DNA of 64,000 nucleotides from Paenarthrobacter sp. A20 (GCF_024168825.1 NZ_JALJWH010000001.1:4898001-4962000), one strand, 5' to 3'; counted from the stretch's first letter, positions 51,504 to 61,385 are shown. Made by a program: numbers and translations. Notes: generated by a model not told the origin, from the letters alone.

Positions 51504-52613
51504 TCAGGAGGCCAGCCCGCCTGCCACGGGGGCTGGGATTGGTGCAGGGGCCGGGGTGTTTACAGGGACAGGAAAGTCATGGACATGGGGCTGGTTTTCG
51601 TCAGTGTCCGCCGCCTTGCCCGCTTTCTTCTTGGACTTGTCCTTCTTTCGTTTGCCCACATGCGGAGCGGGATCGAGGGCCTCTTCGAAAACCAACTGGT
51701 CAAGCCGGCGCAGGATAAGGCCCTCCCGCAGTGCCCAGGGACAAATTTCCATCTTGGGGAATTCAAAAAGCTCAAGGGCTGCTTCGGCAACCAGGGCACC
51801 TGCCAACAACTGGCGGGCACGGGCATCCGAAACGCCCGGAAGGTACAAACGGTCCTCCACCGTCATGGCGGAAATGCGCTGGGCCCAGAGTCCCAGGTCC
51901 GCCGCGTGGAGTTCACGCTTGACGTACGGGCCTGCACCGCTTGGGGCAGCGCCTGCAATCCGGGCCAGGGAGCGGAAGGTCTTGGAGGTGCCGGCCACCA
52001 GGTTGGCGCGGCCCAACTCGTGGAAGTTCCGCACCACCGGCTTCAGCGTCGAGCGGATGTAACGCCGCAATTCCTTGACGCTCTTGGCAGTGGGGGGATC
52101 GTCATGGAGCCAGTCCCGCGTCAGACGGCTGGCACCAAGGGGCACGGAGGTGGCGAACTCAGGGAGTTCATCCGTTCCGTACGCCATTTCAAACGAGCCA
52201 CCCCCGATGTCCAGGTCGAGGATGGGACCTGCGCCCCATCCGTACCAACGGCGGACGGCGAAGAAAGTCATGGATGCTTCTTCGCTGCCAGTGAGTTCCT
52301 GGAGGGTCACCGTGGTTTCGTGCTTGACGCGGGCCAGGACTTCCGGGCCGTTGGTTGCTTCGCGGATCGCCGACGTACAGAAAGCCAGGAGATCCTCGGC
52401 CTTGTGGCTGGCGGCGAACTCCCAGGCTTCCAGGACGAACTCAATGAGCTCGTGCTGGCCGGCGTCGTTGATGTTGCCGTCACCATCGAGGTATTGCACC
52501 AACGACAACGGACGTTTATGGGATGCGAAGGCCACCGGACGCGCGCCCGGGTGAGCATCCACAAGGAGCAGATGGACGGTGTTGGAACCGATGTCGAGAA
52601 CGCCAAGACGCAT
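51504..52613 (-). CDS. ppx: Ppx/GppA exopolyphosphatase/pppGpp phosphatase family
   Basis: 369 residues, the short actinobacterial Ppx1 form consisting of the two ASKHA domains. Seen: VLDIGSNTVHLLLVD (phosphate-1 motif), FCTSAIREATN, and LDIGGGSFEM (phosphate-2 motif). The last about 65 residues are a Lys-rich then Pro/Ala-rich tail (GKRKKDKSKKKAGKAADTDE) not needed for the fold. ATG at 52613 starts MRLGVLDIG as in relatives; an ATG five codons upstream is possible. Orthologous to the region of Rv0496 beside Rv0498 and proC. Confidence 0.88.
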   Translation of the reverse strand: MRLGVLDIGSNTVHLLLVDAHPGARPVAFASHKRPLSLVQYLDGDGNINDAGQHELIEFVLEAWEFAASHKAEDLLAFCTSAIREATNGPEVLARVKHETTVTLQELTGSEEASMTFFAVRRWYGWGAGPILDLDIGGGSFEMAYGTDELPEFATSVPLGASRLTRDWLHDDPPTAKSVKELRRYIRSTLKPVVRNFHELGRANLVAGTSKTFRSLARIAGAAPSGAGPYVKRELHAADLGLWAQRISAMTVEDRLYLPGVSDARARQLLAGALVAEAALELFEFPKMEICPWALREGLILRRLDQLVFEEALDPAPHVGKRKKDKSKKKAGKAADTDENQPHVHDFPVPVNTPAPAPIPAPVAGGLAS

Positions 52614-52702
52614 TCTGCCATTATTCACCGATTCGAAGCCCGTGAAGCAACCTGGTGACGACGTTTCGCTGACGGGATGGTGTCCGGCAGCCTGGGCGAC
52701 CG

Positions 52703-53137
52703 CTATTCCGCGGGCTCCCCTGCTTCGTCTGCGCGCTTGAAGTCGCGGCGGATGTTCGCGATGCCCTCGGGATCGATTTCGAAGCCGAACTCACTGCCCG
52801 GGTTGATGACCATACCCAGTTCATCCCCGATGTTGCCCAGGATCGCCGACCCCATGGTGCCCAGCACGTGAGGGGCAGCGTCGAGGAACCGCTCGTCCAC
52901 TCGGCTCGGGTGGCTGAAGACCGCAAGGACGGGCTGGCCATCGGCGTTGGAAAGTACCAGCGGCTCAACGGAGGAATCCGGGCCATCCACGGCTTCTGAG
53001 CTGACGAGGTAGACCTCGTTGTTCAGGAAGGCAAGGATGACGTCCACCGGGTTCGCGTCCGGCTGTTCGGCCGAGGCGAGCTTTGCCTCGAGGTCGTTCA
53101 AGGGTTCGTTATCCGGTGAAACCGTCTGTTCAGTCAT
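52703..53137 (-). CDS. SseB-family protein
   Basis: 144 residues matching the SseB N-terminal domain: VDVILAFLNNEVYLVSSEAV, PLVLSNADGQPVLAVFSHPS and GMVINPGSEFGFEIDPEGI, the last being the strongly conserved NPGS-x-x-G motif. Acidic N- and C-termini. No known activity; widespread in actinobacteria. It lies 66 bases after the topA gene, with a hairpin terminator in between. Confidence 0.8.
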   Translation of the reverse strand: MTEQTVSPDNEPLNDLEAKLASAEQPDANPVDVILAFLNNEVYLVSSEAVDGPDSSVEPLVLSNADGQPVLAVFSHPSRVDERFLDAAPHVLGTMGSAILGNIGDELGMVINPGSEFGFEIDPEGIANIRRDFKRADEAGEPAE

Positions 53138-53156
53138 GGTTCTACTCGACCACGAT

Positions 53157-53196
53157 GAAGGCCGGGACGCAATTCGCCATTGCTGTCCCGGCCTTC
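53157..53196 (-). terminator. Terminator hairpin after topA
   Basis: GAAGGCCGGGAC pairs perfectly with GTCCCGGCCTTC (12 bp) around a 16-nt loop, eight bases downstream of the topA stop codon. The stem is not followed by a long U-run on the minus strand. Confidence 0.6.
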
Positions 53197-53203
53197 AGTG
53201 AAG

Positions 53204-55927
53204 CTACTTCTTGGCTGTGGCCTTCCTGGCTGGCGCCTTGCGTGTAGTGGTCCTCTTGACCGGCCCCTTGGCCCGCTTTTCGGCCAAAAGCTCGACGGCG
53301 CGTTCCCGGGTCAGCTCCTCCAGCGAGGTTGAACGAGGGACAGTGATGTTGGTGATGCCATCTGTGATGTATGGGCCGAAGCGGCCCTCCTTCACCACGA
53401 TGTTCTTTTCCGAGACCGGGTCCGGGCCGAACTCGGCCAACGGCGGTACGGCCGCACGGGCGCCACGCTGCTTGGGCTGCGAGTAGATCTCCAGTGCCTG
53501 CTCAAGAGTGATCGTGAAGATTTCCTCTTCCGACCCGATGGAACGCGAATCCGTGCCCTTCTTCAGGTACGGACCGAAACGGCCGTTCTGCACGGTGATG
53601 GGGTTGCCCTCGGCGTCCTCACCCAGGACCCTGGGCAGGCTCATGAGCTGCAGTGCCTCATCCAAGGTCACCGTGTCCACGGTCATGGACTTGAACAGCG
53701 AACCGGTGCGCGGTTTGGCCTTGACGGGCTTCTTTGGCGGCTTCGGCTTGCCGTTCTTATAATACTCAACCGGCTGGTTGGCCAGCTGTTCCTCGGTCAT
53801 CTCCGGGATGATCTCGGTGACATAGGCTCCGTAGCGGCCGTTCTTGGCAACCACGGTATGGCCGGTGTGCGGATCCGTTCCCAGGACCCGTTCTTCCGGG
53901 GCAGCAGTCTCCATCAGCTCAATGGCCTTGGCGGCCGTGAGCTCATCCGGTGCGAGTTCCTCGGGGACGTTCGCCCGTGAGGACTCAACTACCTCACCGG
54001 TTTTTTCGTCGATCGTGGGGATCGAGCTTTCCAGATATGGGCCGAACTTGCCCACGCGGAGGGTGATGCCTTCGGCGATGGGCACGGAGTTGATCTCGCG
54101 GGCATCGATTTCGCCCAGGTTGTTCACGATGCTCAGCAGGCCGGGGTCAGCGTCTTCACCGTAGTAGAAGTGCTTGAGCCAGGCAGCGCCTACGGCCTGG
54201 CCGTTGGCGATCTTATCCAGGTCGCCTTCCATGTCAGCCGTAAACTCGTAGTCCACGTAATCGGTGAAGTGCTGCTCCAGCAATCGGATAACGGAGAACG
54301 CGATCCAGCTCGGAACCAGGGCAGAACCCTGTTTCCGGACGTAGCCGCGGTCCTGGATGGTAGAGATCGTGGAGGCATAGGTGGACGGACGGCCAATGCC
54401 CCGTTTTTCCAGTTCCGCGGTCAGCGATGCTTCGGTGTACCGCGGCGGGGGTGACGTTTCGTGGCCTACAGCCAGGATCTCCGATGCCGTCAGGGAATCA
54501 CCCTTGGCAACGTTGGGCAGGCGCCGGGCTTCATCCGATTCCTCGTCGCCACGGCTCTCGTCCTTGCCCTCTTCGTAGGCGGCAAGGAAGCCGGGGAAGG
54601 TGATGACCGTACCTGAAGCCGAGAACTCGGCGTCGCGTCCGTCGGAAGCAACCGCACCGAGGCGGATGGTGGCAGTGGAGCCCTTGGCATCGGCCATCTG
54701 CGAGGCGACTGTGCGCTTCCAGATGAGCTCATACAGCCGGAACTCGTCGCCGCTCAGCTGCTTGGCAACCTGCGCAGGCGTGCGGAAGGAGTCCCCAGCG
54801 GGACGGATGGCTTCGTGCGCTTCCTGCGCGTTGGCGGCCTTGTTGGCGTACACGCGGGGGCTTTGGGGCACATATTCGGGGCCGTAGAGCTCGGCGGCCT
54901 GGCGACGGGATGCCGTGAGGGCTTCATCGCTCAACGCCGATGAGTCGGTACGCATATAAGTGATGTAGCCGTTTTCATACAGGCGCTGGGCTACCTGCAT
55001 GGTGCTCTTGGAGGAGAAGCGGAGCTTACGGCCGGCTTCCTGCTGCAGCGTCGACGTGGTGAATGGTGCGGCAGGCCGGCGGGTGTACGGCTTGGTGTCT
55101 ACGGACCGGACACGGAAATCAGCGTTTTCCAGGCCGGCAGCCAAGGAGGTGGCGAGTTCTTCGTTGAGGTGCACCACGGTGGACGAGGTGAGCTGTCCGT
55201 TGTCGTTGAAGTCCCTGCCACTGGCAACCTTGGACCCATCCACAGCGGCGAGCTTGGCTTTGAACGAGCCCGAGTCTGAACCGAACTGGCCGGTGAGGTC
55301 CCAATAGGACGCTGCCCGGAAGGCCATGCGCTCACGTTCGCGGTCCACCACCATGCGGGTCACCACGGACTGCACGCGGCCTGCCGAGAGCCCACGGGCA
55401 ACCTTGCGCCACAGGACAGGAGAGATCTCGTAGCCGTACAGGCGGTCGAGGATGCGGCGGGTTTCCTGGGCATCCACCAAAGCGGTGTCCACATCGCGCA
55501 GGTTGTCCATGGCGCGGTGGATGGCTTCCTTGGTGATTTCACCAAAGGTCATGCGGTAAACGGGAACCTTGGGCTTCAGGACCTCCAGGAGGTGCCACGC
55601 GATGGCTTCACCTTCGCGGTCCCCATCGGTTGCGAGATAGAGCGCGTCGGCGTCTTTCAGCTGGGCCTTGAGCTCGGCAACCTTTTTCTTCTTGTCCGGG
55701 GAAACAACGTAGTACGGCTTGAAGTCGTTTTCGATGTCGACGGCGAACTTGCCCAGCGAGGTCTTCTTCAGTTCTGCAGGGAGATCGGACGGCTGCGGGA
55801 GGTCCCGGATGTGGCCGATGGAAGCCTCAACGATGAAGCCTTCCCCAAGGTACTTGGCGATGGTCTTACTCTTCGCGGGAGACTCCACGATCACGAGTTT
55901 CTTGCCGGTTTTTGCCTTGCTGGGCAC
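53204..55927 (-). CDS. topA: DNA topoisomerase I (type IA)
   Basis: Relaxes negative supercoils. Seen: 907 residues; Toprim motif VIVESPAKS with Glu15, DGDREGEAIAWHLLEVL (acidic triad), catalytic Tyr324 in ITYMRTDSS, then several C-terminal repeats of the actinobacterial TopA type (VQNGRFGPYLKKGTDSRS; VKEGRFGPYITDG) in place of zinc fingers, and a Lys/Arg/Ala-rich tail (VKRTTTRKAPARKATAKK). GTG at 55927 preceded by AGGAG is the start; longer translation from an upstream ATG is not conserved. Confidence 0.95.
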   Translation of the reverse strand: MPSKAKTGKKLVIVESPAKSKTIAKYLGEGFIVEASIGHIRDLPQPSDLPAELKKTSLGKFAVDIENDFKPYYVVSPDKKKKVAELKAQLKDADALYLATDGDREGEAIAWHLLEVLKPKVPVYRMTFGEITKEAIHRAMDNLRDVDTALVDAQETRRILDRLYGYEISPVLWRKVARGLSAGRVQSVVTRMVVDRERERMAFRAASYWDLTGQFGSDSGSFKAKLAAVDGSKVASGRDFNDNGQLTSSTVVHLNEELATSLAAGLENADFRVRSVDTKPYTRRPAAPFTTSTLQQEAGRKLRFSSKSTMQVAQRLYENGYITYMRTDSSALSDEALTASRRQAAELYGPEYVPQSPRVYANKAANAQEAHEAIRPAGDSFRTPAQVAKQLSGDEFRLYELIWKRTVASQMADAKGSTATIRLGAVASDGRDAEFSASGTVITFPGFLAAYEEGKDESRGDEESDEARRLPNVAKGDSLTASEILAVGHETSPPPRYTEASLTAELEKRGIGRPSTYASTISTIQDRGYVRKQGSALVPSWIAFSVIRLLEQHFTDYVDYEFTADMEGDLDKIANGQAVGAAWLKHFYYGEDADPGLLSIVNNLGEIDAREINSVPIAEGITLRVGKFGPYLESSIPTIDEKTGEVVESSRANVPEELAPDELTAAKAIELMETAAPEERVLGTDPHTGHTVVAKNGRYGAYVTEIIPEMTEEQLANQPVEYYKNGKPKPPKKPVKAKPRTGSLFKSMTVDTVTLDEALQLMSLPRVLGEDAEGNPITVQNGRFGPYLKKGTDSRSIGSEEEIFTITLEQALEIYSQPKQRGARAAVPPLAEFGPDPVSEKNIVVKEGRFGPYITDGITNITVPRSTSLEELTRERAVELLAEKRAKGPVKRTTTRKAPARKATAKK

Positions 55928-56051
55928 GGTGCTCCTACAGAAAAAATGTGTAATTGGGCTGGTGCCCATATTGGCCTAGTTCACCATAGTTTGCAGAATC
56001 CTGCGTTTTGGTACGGAAACCAGGGCGGTCATTCGGTGGTTGTGTGGGCCC

Positions 56052-56762
56052 CTATTGCCCGGGTGCCACGCGGTCATCCGGGATCATTGACCATAAGGTT
56101 GCCACACGTTCAGCACCCTCCGGTATATGGGTTGGATCGTCGAGTTCGTATTCCCGCACAACCTCTCGGATCCTGTCCGCAAGTTCCTTGCGTTGAGGGT
56201 TGGTGAGGTACAGCAGGTTGCTTGAGAGGACCACCGATACCGGTTCCTCTCCCCCTTCACCTCGCTGCCGGCGTTCTCCCCGGGCTCTGGCGAAGGCCGA
56301 CGCCCTTCGGCGGAAGGCATCGAGCTCCAGGTCAACCACGGCAATCTCGGGGCTAGCGACACTGCCGCCCGAGATGGTGAAGTCCGTTCCGGCCGCTTTC
56401 CAACGCCGTTCGCGGGCATCTCCGGCATTTTCGGCCGGGGCCACGATCCCCCACTTCTGGAGGGCCCGGAGGTGGTAGCTCATGGCGCTGGGGGTGAGGC
56501 CCGTACGGGCAGCGAGTTCCGTTGCTGTGTGGCTCACCTGAGTGGCATAGAGCTCGGAGATAACCTCGATGCGGGCAGCGTGCGCCAAGGCACGGATGGC
56601 CTTGGGATCGGTGATCTCAACCGTCTTCTCGGCCCGCTTCCGCCGCGGAACGTCGCCTGACGCCTGGGATGTCTCGTTGTTCGCAATCACTTCATCAGTG
56701 TAGTCAGGGTCACTTGCGGGCGGGCGGGCGTTGATTGCCGACGGCATCGCGTCGCTGCTCAT
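56052..56762 (-). CDS. Winged-helix (ArsR-like HTH_20) transcriptional regulator
   Basis: 236 residues. Central winged helix: DPKAIRALAHAARIEVISEL, recognition region ARTGLTPSAMSYHLRALQKW, wing GDARERRWKAAG; C-terminal part with SSNLLYLTNPQRKELADRIR, as in the HTH_20 group of ArsR-like proteins. A Ser/Asp-rich N-terminus of about 45 residues precedes. Its start codon lies inside an 11-bp direct duplication (GCTGCTCATTC twice) just after the stop of the methyltransferase gene, seven bases away, so the two genes are probably co-transcribed. Targets unknown. Confidence 0.8.
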   Translation of the reverse strand: MSSDAMPSAINARPPASDPDYTDEVIANNETSQASGDVPRRKRAEKTVEITDPKAIRALAHAARIEVISELYATQVSHTATELAARTGLTPSAMSYHLRALQKWGIVAPAENAGDARERRWKAAGTDFTISGGSVASPEIAVVDLELDAFRRRASAFARARGERRQRGEGGEEPVSVVLSSNLLYLTNPQRKELADRIREVVREYELDDPTHIPEGAERVATLWSMIPDDRVAPGQ

Positions 56763-56769
56763 TCGCTGC

Positions 56770-58419
56770 TCATTCGCTGATCCGCGCAGGATCCGGAAGC
56801 AGGAAGCCGTCCAATACCAGGTTGGTGACGTCCCGGATCAGTCCTTCCCGGAAAGCATCCTCGTCGAAGTCCTCTCCGCCACCCAGTAGAGACACCAAGG
56901 CCGAGGCGATCTGCCGGACCGACAACTGTCCATCGCAGGCCGAGATGAAGCCAGCGAGTTCGGTGCTGAGCAAATTGGTCCGGCGAAGACCCGCTCCCTG
57001 CCGCAGGAGGATGACCCCGGGGTGGGCGGCTCCGGGACGCTGATGCCGTTCCTCGGTGACGTCCTCCGCCACCAGCAGATGCGCTTCAGGTATCGGATTG
57101 GCCGCTACCCAATCGGCCAGTTCCATGGCAGCACCCAAATGCGGTCCGATGGGCTGCTGGATGGGATAAGTGATCTCCTCGAAGCGGCTGATGACGGGCT
57201 CGTGACCGGATGCGGGGCGGCGAAGCCAGATCATTCCGAAGCCCACGCCTTCCACGTTCCTGGACGCGAAGTCGTCAAGATAGGCGGCGTATGAGTCCTT
57301 GTACTGCTCGCGTTCGCGGTTCTGCGATGCGTCCTGCAGCCAGGTTTCAGCGTATTGCCCGGGATCAACCTGCTCCCGCTGAATGAACCAGACGTCCAGG
57401 CCTGAATCATGGAGCCACTCCCTGGGACGGTCTTTCCAGTCAGTTCCAGCAGCGACTTCCCAGTTTCCGAGCATCTGGGCCGTGCCCCCGGGTTCGAGTA
57501 CGCCAGCTAGGGACTGCACCAAGGAAGCCACGATGCCATCACCCGGGAGTCCGCCGTCACGGTAAGTGAACTGGTCCGACGACGATTCCCCACCAGTGCG
57601 GGGCGTAATCACGAAGGGAGGATTGGAGACCACGAGGCCAAACTCTTCGCCTGCCACCGGTTCCAGGAGCGAACCCAGGCGCAAGCTCACACGACTCTCC
57701 AAACTGCGCGGATCCAGGTCAAGCTCCGCCGCGTTCAACAGCAGGTTGAAGCGGGTGAACGCCAGTGCCCGCTCAGAAATGTCAGTGGCCGTCACATGCT
57801 CGCAGTGGTGCAGGAGGTGGAACGTTTGGATGCCGCAACCAGTCCCCAGGTCCAAGGCGCGCTTGGTGTGCTGCCTGAACGTGGTTTGGACGAGCGTTGT
57901 GGACGCACGCCCGATGCCAAGGACGTGATCGTGTCGCAGCACTCCCGGCTGCTGGTGGGCTGCGAGGTCGCTGGCGACCCAGAGCTCCGCACCGCCGCTG
58001 CCATCGGCGTTGGCCTCCCAGCCGTAGGGACGCAAGTCCACTTTGCCCCGGACGACCCCGGATTCGATACTCACCAAGCCCAAGTCCACCAGCCCTTGCG
58101 CCCGGATCCCCGGCAAGGCCGAGTCCACCTCTGCGACAGGCTGCGGGACGGCGAGCAACCAGAGACGGACAACCACAGTCAGGGCCCGCACGGCAGGATC
58201 GTGGGAATCCGTCAACCGCTCAGTGGCCAGGAGCGCAGGGACCACTTGGTCCCTGCTGAGCGCCGCGGAGGCAGACTCCCCCAGAAGGCCAGCAACGCCG
58301 TCCACGGTGTAGGAGATGGCACGAAGGTCCCCGGCAAGCACCGGGAGAAGCTCGGGCTGGTCGCTTCGGGGGGCATCGTCAATGGTGCCGGCGGTAAACA
58401 AGAAAGCTGTGTCAGTCAC
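56770..58419 (-). CDS. Class I SAM-dependent methyltransferase (DUF7059/DUF7782 type)
   Basis: 549 residues: N-terminal all-alpha domain (about 1-140), methyltransferase core with SAM motif ALDLGTGCGIQTFHLL, acidic motif VTATDISERAL and catalytic NPPF in LVVSNPPFVITPRTG, then a C-terminal winged-helix-like region (LLRQGAGLRRTNLL). NPPF places it with N6-adenine or N5-glutamine methyltransferases, such as the HemK/PrmC and RlmG/RsmC types; target not predictable. GTG at 58419 is chosen. A typical single-copy actinobacterial gene near topA. Confidence 0.8.
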   Translation of the reverse strand: MTDTAFLFTAGTIDDAPRSDQPELLPVLAGDLRAISYTVDGVAGLLGESASAALSRDQVVPALLATERLTDSHDPAVRALTVVVRLWLLAVPQPVAEVDSALPGIRAQGLVDLGLVSIESGVVRGKVDLRPYGWEANADGSGGAELWVASDLAAHQQPGVLRHDHVLGIGRASTTLVQTTFRQHTKRALDLGTGCGIQTFHLLHHCEHVTATDISERALAFTRFNLLLNAAELDLDPRSLESRVSLRLGSLLEPVAGEEFGLVVSNPPFVITPRTGGESSSDQFTYRDGGLPGDGIVASLVQSLAGVLEPGGTAQMLGNWEVAAGTDWKDRPREWLHDSGLDVWFIQREQVDPGQYAETWLQDASQNREREQYKDSYAAYLDDFASRNVEGVGFGMIWLRRPASGHEPVISRFEEITYPIQQPIGPHLGAAMELADWVAANPIPEAHLLVAEDVTEERHQRPGAAHPGVILLRQGAGLRRTNLLSTELAGFISACDGQLSVRQIASALVSLLGGGEDFDEDAFREGLIRDVTNLVLDGFLLPDPARISE

Positions 58420-58511
58420 CTTGCAAGTGTAGGTGCGGTCCAACAGGCAAGCCGGTCCCCCGTGGAACTATGTGGACAAACGCCCCGTCCGGAACCCGGT
58501 AGCGTGGAATC

Positions 58512-58955
58512 ATGCTCAACTTCTCCTCCACAAGGCGCCGTGCGTGCCTTGTTGCCATTACCGCCGGGGCCCTGCTGGGAGTCAGTGCCTGCCAGGCCCC
58601 GGTCAATATCGCAGATGCAGACGTTCCGGCGTGGAAGGACAAGGTCCTTCCGGCAGCGAACGGTGTGGTCCTGGAGGACTCCGGCAAGATCCTGAACCGG
58701 GATGAGCTGGTGAAGGAAGCACCCGGCGTGACTGCCGGAACGTACACGCTCACCATGGCCTGCGATGGCGGCGGCAAGGCTTACTTCGCCGTCTCCTCGG
58801 GCGGAAACAAGATCACGGACGCCGCCGCAGCCTGCAATGGCAACCTCGATGTGGTGAAGATCAAAGTGCCCGGCACGGGCGCCCTCAGCATCTCGACGAG
58901 CAGCGTCGATGCACCGCTGATCTACGCCTACCACCTCGTTCCGGCAGCCAGCTAG
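58512..58955 (+). CDS. Small secreted lipoprotein
   Basis: 147 residues. N-terminus MLNFSSTRRRACLVAITAGA with Arg triplet, hydrophobic segment and lipobox GVSACQ, so Cys27 is the probable acylated residue. The mature part has the pattern AGTYTLTMACDGGGKAYFAVS followed by a second Cys in AAACNGNLDVVKI and ends in a beta-rich domain; two Cys could form a disulphide. The next gene encodes a diverged relative with the same layout. No known family is recognised; a cell-surface role is all that can be said. Confidence 0.75.
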   Translation: MLNFSSTRRRACLVAITAGALLGVSACQAPVNIADADVPAWKDKVLPAANGVVLEDSGKILNRDELVKEAPGVTAGTYTLTMACDGGGKAYFAVSSGGNKITDAAAACNGNLDVVKIKVPGTGALSISTSSVDAPLIYAYHLVPAAS

Positions 58956-59020
58956 ACCCGCACCGGAACCTCCCGCTGACAGCCCTTCAGCCAGCGGCTG
59001 CACCGGCGTAAAGTCAGTGC

Positions 59021-59551
59021 ATGGGCAGCAAGGCAGCTGGCTCGGTGATGCCACAGCGGCTGGCGAGGGCCGCCGTCGTACTTCTCGTTGTCCTGTGCGG
59101 CAGCGTGGCCGGCTGCGAATATACCTACGAGGACGGCGGCAGGCCAGAGGCCAGCCCCACTTCCACAGCCGGAAATGTTGCCCTCCCGCCCGATCCGGCG
59201 CTGGAAGAAACTGTCACAGGCGAAGCTCTGGAGGAGTGGGCCAAGGCTGCCCTGCCCGAATCGCAGGGGCAGTCGTTCTACTCAAGCAGCGGCTACCTCA
59301 ACCCCGGTGAGTCCAAATCCGAGCAAACAGTTCAGTTGCCCGGAGGAACATATGCGGTGACGCTGGCATGCCGGGGCACCCGGCGCGTGACATTCGCTGT
59401 CCGGCTGAACGACGTGGCTCTCGTGGACCTGACTCTGGGGTGCGCGAATGCGCGGGTGAGCGTGGTTCAACTGGACAAGGATGCCATCTTGTCCATCACG
59501 GTCGGGTCCAGGTCGGACGCCAACTTCGCCTACAGGGTGAGCAGGCTCTGA
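59021..59551 (+). CDS. Small secreted lipoprotein, relative of the preceding gene
   Basis: 176 residues with signal MPQRLARAAVVLLVVLCGSV and lipobox VAGCEY. Mature part: Thr/Pro-rich linker, helical segment LEETVTGEALEEWAKAALPE, then PGGTYAVTLACRGTRRVTFAVRLNDVAL, aligned with AGTYTLTMACDGGGKAYFAVS of the neighbour, and a second Cys in LTLGCANARVSVVQLD. It probably arose by tandem duplication with later divergence. ATG at 59021 is used; 59048 is possible. Confidence 0.7.
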   Translation: MGSKAAGSVMPQRLARAAVVLLVVLCGSVAGCEYTYEDGGRPEASPTSTAGNVALPPDPALEETVTGEALEEWAKAALPESQGQSFYSSSGYLNPGESKSEQTVQLPGGTYAVTLACRGTRRVTFAVRLNDVALVDLTLGCANARVSVVQLDKDAILSITVGSRSDANFAYRVSRL

Positions 59552-59556
59552 GGCTG

Positions 59557-60453
59557 CTAAGCGGCCTCGCAGCCTCCGGGGCACCGCAGTGTTTCCGGGC
59601 TGGAAGCACATTCAGCACAGTAGAGGGTCAAGGTGCGGCAGCTGAGGTTGGAGCAGTTCTCGAACTTGTTGGTGGGAGCGGCGCAGCGGACGCACTCACC
59701 GATGGTCTTGGCGTCCTCGCTGAATTCCACGTGCATGCGCTTGTCGAAGACATAAAGGGAACCCTCCCACAGGCCCTTGTCCTTGAACGTTTCGCCGTAG
59801 CGGACAATCCCGCCGTCCAGCTGGTAGACCTCTTTGAAGCCTCGGTTGACCATCAGGCTGGACAACACTTCGCAGCGGATGCCACCGGTGCAGTACGTGA
59901 CAACGGGTTTGTCCTTGAGGTCGTCGTACTTGCCCGAATCGAGTTCCTTGATGAAGTCATGGGTCGTGTCGACGTCCGGAACGATCGCATCCTTGAACTT
60001 GCCGATTTGGGCTTCGAACGCATTGCGGCCGTCGAAGAACACGACGTCTTCACCGCTGGATTTCCTGGCCTCCACCAGCGCGTGGAGTTCCTCTGGCTGA
60101 AGGTGCCTACCGCCGCCAACTACTCCGTTGGCATCGACCTTGAGTTCACCGGGAGCACCGAATGACACGATCTCATCGCGGACCTTGACACTGAGGCGCG
60201 GGAAGTCGGCGGCGCCACCGTCTGACCATTTGAAGTCGATTCCGTGGAAACCCTTGTATTCACGGGTGGTTTTCACGTACTGCTTCATGTTGTTCAGCTC
60301 GCCGCCCACCGTGGCGTTAATGCCGTCCTTCGAAATGAGGATCCGACCGGTGAGGCCAAGTTTTTCGCACAGGGCGCGCTGCCACAGACGCACGGCGTCG
60401 GGGTCGGCGATCGGGGTAAAGCCATAGAAGAGCACAATTCTGTTTAAAGCCAC
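59557..60453 (-). CDS. trhO: tRNA uridine(34) hydroxylase, rhodanese-like (TrhO/YceA)
   Basis: Hydroxylates uridine 34 of tRNA anticodons, giving 5-hydroxyuridine. Seen: 298 residues; N-terminal ferredoxin-like domain with [18 protein letters not shown], rhodanese domain with [18 protein letters not shown] and active-site loop [10 protein letters not shown] (Cys188), and a C-terminal Cys cluster (CVRCAAP, CSNLSCR, YCAEC, CPGGC) that looks like a zinc site. GTG start at 60453 with a weak ribosome site. Single gene. Confidence 0.92.
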   Translation of the reverse strand: MALNRIVLFYGFTPIADPDAVRLWQRALCEKLGLTGRILISKDGINATVGGELNNMKQYVKTTREYKGFHGIDFKWSDGGAADFPRLSVKVRDEIVSFGAPGELKVDANGVVGGGRHLQPEELHALVEARKSSGEDVVFFDGRNAFEAQIGKFKDAIVPDVDTTHDFIKELDSGKYDDLKDKPVVTYCTGGIRCEVLSSLMVNRGFKEVYQLDGGIVRYGETFKDKGLWEGSLYVFDKRMHVEFSEDAKTIGECVRCAAPTNKFENCSNLSCRTLTLYCAECASSPETLRCPGGCEAA

Positions 60454-60599
60454 TATTCAAGGGTACTTGGTGCAGTAAAATCGCCCGCTGCCGTCGCTTC
60501 CGGCTTCAGCACATGAGAAGAAGTCACAATTCCATAAGCAACGATTCCCGGGCTGATCCGGCTCTGTTGCTTCATAGTGCACTGGCATACTCTCTCTAC

Positions 60600-61295
60600 A
60601 TGAGTCCAGACGCCTTGGTTGAAGATATTGCGCACCTCTTGGAAGTCTGGGTAGCCGGCTGGTCCGGCTGCCGCGGCTATGAATCACGCCTGGAGGGCCG
60701 CTTCCCTGCTGCATTTCGCGCCGATAAAACCGGTGATTGGGAGTATTTTGCCCATGATCCCTCGGACGAAGAGTTCACCGCTCTGGCTGGCAAGACCACA
60801 GAAGCCCCCACCAGGATCCTGACAGTCCTCACCAACGACGTCCAAAGGTACAAGTACCTGGCTGAACAGCACGGGCTGACCGTGACGTCGGCGTCGCAAA
60901 CCATGATGATCGTGGACATGGAAACCCAGGATTCCGAGGATCCGTGGCTGCCCGACGACGACCTTGAACTGGCCACCTCCGAATCCAACGGAGTCCACTA
61001 CGCCGTGGTCCATTCCGGCGAGCAGGTGGCTGCCAGCGGCCGGGTTTTCGTGGTGGACCGTACCGCCGTCTTCGACAAGATCGTCACCGAACCGGACTTC
61101 CAACGCCGTGGGCTGGGAAGCTTCATCATGAAGGCCCTCGCCGCCCAAGCGTTCTCGCATGATGTGGAGAACGGGCTCTTGCTGGCATCCCTTGACGGCC
61201 AGAAGCTTTACTCCCACCTTGGCTGGGACGTCGTGGGCCACGTGCTCATGATGTCCGGCAGCGGCGCTGAAGGGTCCGACCTTTCCGGGGCGTAA
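60600..61295 (+). CDS. GNAT-family N-acetyltransferase
   Basis: 231 residues with an N-terminal extension of unknown fold (about 1-110, starting MSPDALVEDIAHLLEVWVAG) and a GNAT core: VVHSGEQVAASGRVFVVDRT, motif A IVTEPDFQRRGLGSFIMKAL (R-x-x-G-L-G for acetyl-CoA) and motif B LYSHLGWDVVGHVLMMSG. ATG at 60600 follows CATACT by about eight bases and lacks a Shine-Dalgarno sequence, so the transcript may be leaderless. Substrate unknown. It lies before a helicase gene on the same strand, 90 bases apart. Confidence 0.82.
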   Translation: MSPDALVEDIAHLLEVWVAGWSGCRGYESRLEGRFPAAFRADKTGDWEYFAHDPSDEEFTALAGKTTEAPTRILTVLTNDVQRYKYLAEQHGLTVTSASQTMMIVDMETQDSEDPWLPDDDLELATSESNGVHYAVVHSGEQVAASGRVFVVDRTAVFDKIVTEPDFQRRGLGSFIMKALAAQAFSHDVENGLLLASLDGQKLYSHLGWDVVGHVLMMSGSGAEGSDLSGA

Positions 61296-61385
61296 CTTCT
61301 CGGCTGACGGCTGATTGAGCCAGGTTCGACGGCGGCGCCCCCGGGTGCCGCCGTCGGCATGCCCGCACAGTGACAGAATGATTCG

